Assembly (NCBI GenBank): GCA_049514435.1
Contig: JBEKVB010000001.1
Span: 248,001-312,000 of the forward strand
Direction: 5' to 3'
Length of the DNA stretch: 64,000 nucleotides
Origin: UBA4810 sp002479215
Lineage (GTDB): Bacteria > Desulfobacterota > Syntrophia > Syntrophales > Smithellaceae
Both the position numbers and the translations under genes were made by a program. The stretch's first letter is position 1. Every line of letters begins with the position of its first letter. The notes under the pieces were generated by a model. It searched no databases and was not told the origin of the DNA. It saw nothing but the letters and a program-made list of their open reading frames with translations. Below are positions 63,434-64,000 of the stretch, piece after piece.

Positions 63434-63988
63434 TTAAATATCTAATATATATTCAGCAATATTTTCGCAATGATCCGAAATGCGCTCTAAATGAATGAGC
63501 ATTTCCACAAAAATCGGCCCGGCCTCAGCTTGGCAAAGACGGTTATGAAATCTTACTAGGTGATTATCCCGCGCTTCCTTAACCTTAATATCTATTTCCT
63601 CCTCTCGTTTAATAATACCGTTAATTTTTTCATAGTCCGATACTTCAATCAAAAACACTGAATCATTAAGATTCTGGTTTACTAAAAATATTATCTCTCG
63701 TAATTCATTTTCACCGCATTCGCTATACTCGATTTTTTTCCCGGCTTTTTCAGCAGCTAACTCGGTTATCAACACTACATGGTTGCCGATACTTTCAATA
63801 TCTGCAGCTATTGCCGTAAAAGCAAAAAGTTTTTTCGAGAGTTGTTCTGAGAGATGTTGAGCTGATATTTTCCACAGGAATTTAACTACTTGTGTACGTA
63901 AATTATTAACTACCATTTCGATATACGAAATGTCTCTTTTTTTACCCTCCTGATAGGAGTTGATCATATTTATACTGTTCAGAAACAT
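63434..63988 (-). CDS. PhoU-like domain, probably the 3' part of a Na/Pi-cotransporter gene (partial)
   Basis: The visible 184 residues form a PhoU-type helical repeat with AIAADIESIGNHVVLITELA and HLERISDHCENIAEYIL. These match the metal-binding E(D)xxxR(G)D-like PhoU motifs. In NptA-type sodium/phosphate cotransporters this domain follows the membrane part. That part would lie beyond the window edge, only a dozen bases away, so this is probably a truncated gene and not one starting at the in-frame ATG. A stand-alone PhoU-like protein is the alternative. Confidence 0.7.
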   Translation of the reverse strand: MFLNSINMINSYQEGKKRDISYIEMVVNNLRTQVVKFLWKISAQHLSEQLSKKLFAFTAIAADIESIGNHVVLITELAAEKAGKKIEYSECGENELREIIFLVNQNLNDSVFLIEVSDYEKINGIIKREEEIDIKVKEARDNHLVRFHNRLCQAEAGPIFVEMLIHLERISDHCENIAEYILDI

Positions 63989-64000
63989 TTTCTGAACAAG

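Overview
The window looks like a chromosomal segment of an anaerobic deltaproteobacterium (Desulfobacterota), most plausibly near the Syntrophus/Smithella group. This rests on gene content and not on a marker phylogeny. The supporting genes are a giant BadF/BcrA-type 2-hydroxyacyl-CoA dehydratase activase, a siroheme-decarboxylase (Ahb) gene beside hemL, an F0 ATP-synthase operon separate from F1, a CarD regulator, a rubrerythrin-like diiron protein and several radical-SAM enzymes. Overall base composition is moderately AT-rich. No rRNA, tRNA or CRISPR array was seen.

Layout. Positions 1-7.9 kb: a GGQ release-factor-like gene, atpE on the minus strand, then a plus-strand block of ahb-hemL (haem precursors), a UDP-HexNAc dehydrogenase, gmd and fcl (GDP-fucose), and atpZ-atpI-atpB. 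atpE and atpB are normally neighbours. One inversion of about 1.02-7.75 kb would restore a co-directional order. Positions 8.0-12.3 kb: the 1436-residue activase, followed by a decayed mobA tail. Positions 12.7-31.3 kb: a long minus-strand run of housekeeping genes (truA, rfbD, mutL, miaA, valS, nadC, ndk, birA, coaX, coaE, a gamma carbonic anhydrase, a J-domain protein) with two exported proteins.

Within that run, 26.67-29.39 kb has the anatomy of a single integron-type gene cassette. It has a short leader, one gene of visibly higher GC and a folded attC site, with G|TTAG-type boundaries. The gene resembles RloC/PrrC: a split ABC ATPase, a CxxC zinc hook, and a C-terminal R-xxx-E...H arrangement like a HEPN anticodon nuclease. 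No integrase is present. This is the most unusual locus in the window.

Positions 31.6-38.1 kb: a carboxyltransferase gene, then an accessory block. The block holds a Dph6-like PP-loop ligase with a possible degenerate attC, small exported proteins, a rhodanese, a diverged remnant of a gltX 3' end, a frameshifted family-25 glycosyltransferase and a membrane protein. A 21-bp direct repeat lies near both ends of its first part. Positions 38.1-46 kb: gltX, ispDF, a PIN/TRAM protein, carD, a radical-SAM protein with CX4CX2C spacing, and nlpD-pcm. Positions 46-54 kb: a macro-domain protein, a hybrid histidine kinase, dciA, trmN6, a DUF1015 protein, a small hydrolase, a NIL-ferredoxin and a membrane-anchored matrixin. 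Positions 54-64 kb: the mtaB-rnc-radical SAM-era-der series, an Mrr-type nuclease with a sigma-70 region-4-like N-terminus, an ABC-F protein, a rubrerythrin-like protein and the tail of a PhoU/Na-Pi protein.

A family of modular palindromic repeats occurs only between genes, beside 3' ends (about 0.5, 20.7, 25.1-25.4 and 59.6 kb). Compensatory base changes in its hairpins suggest that the folded form matters.
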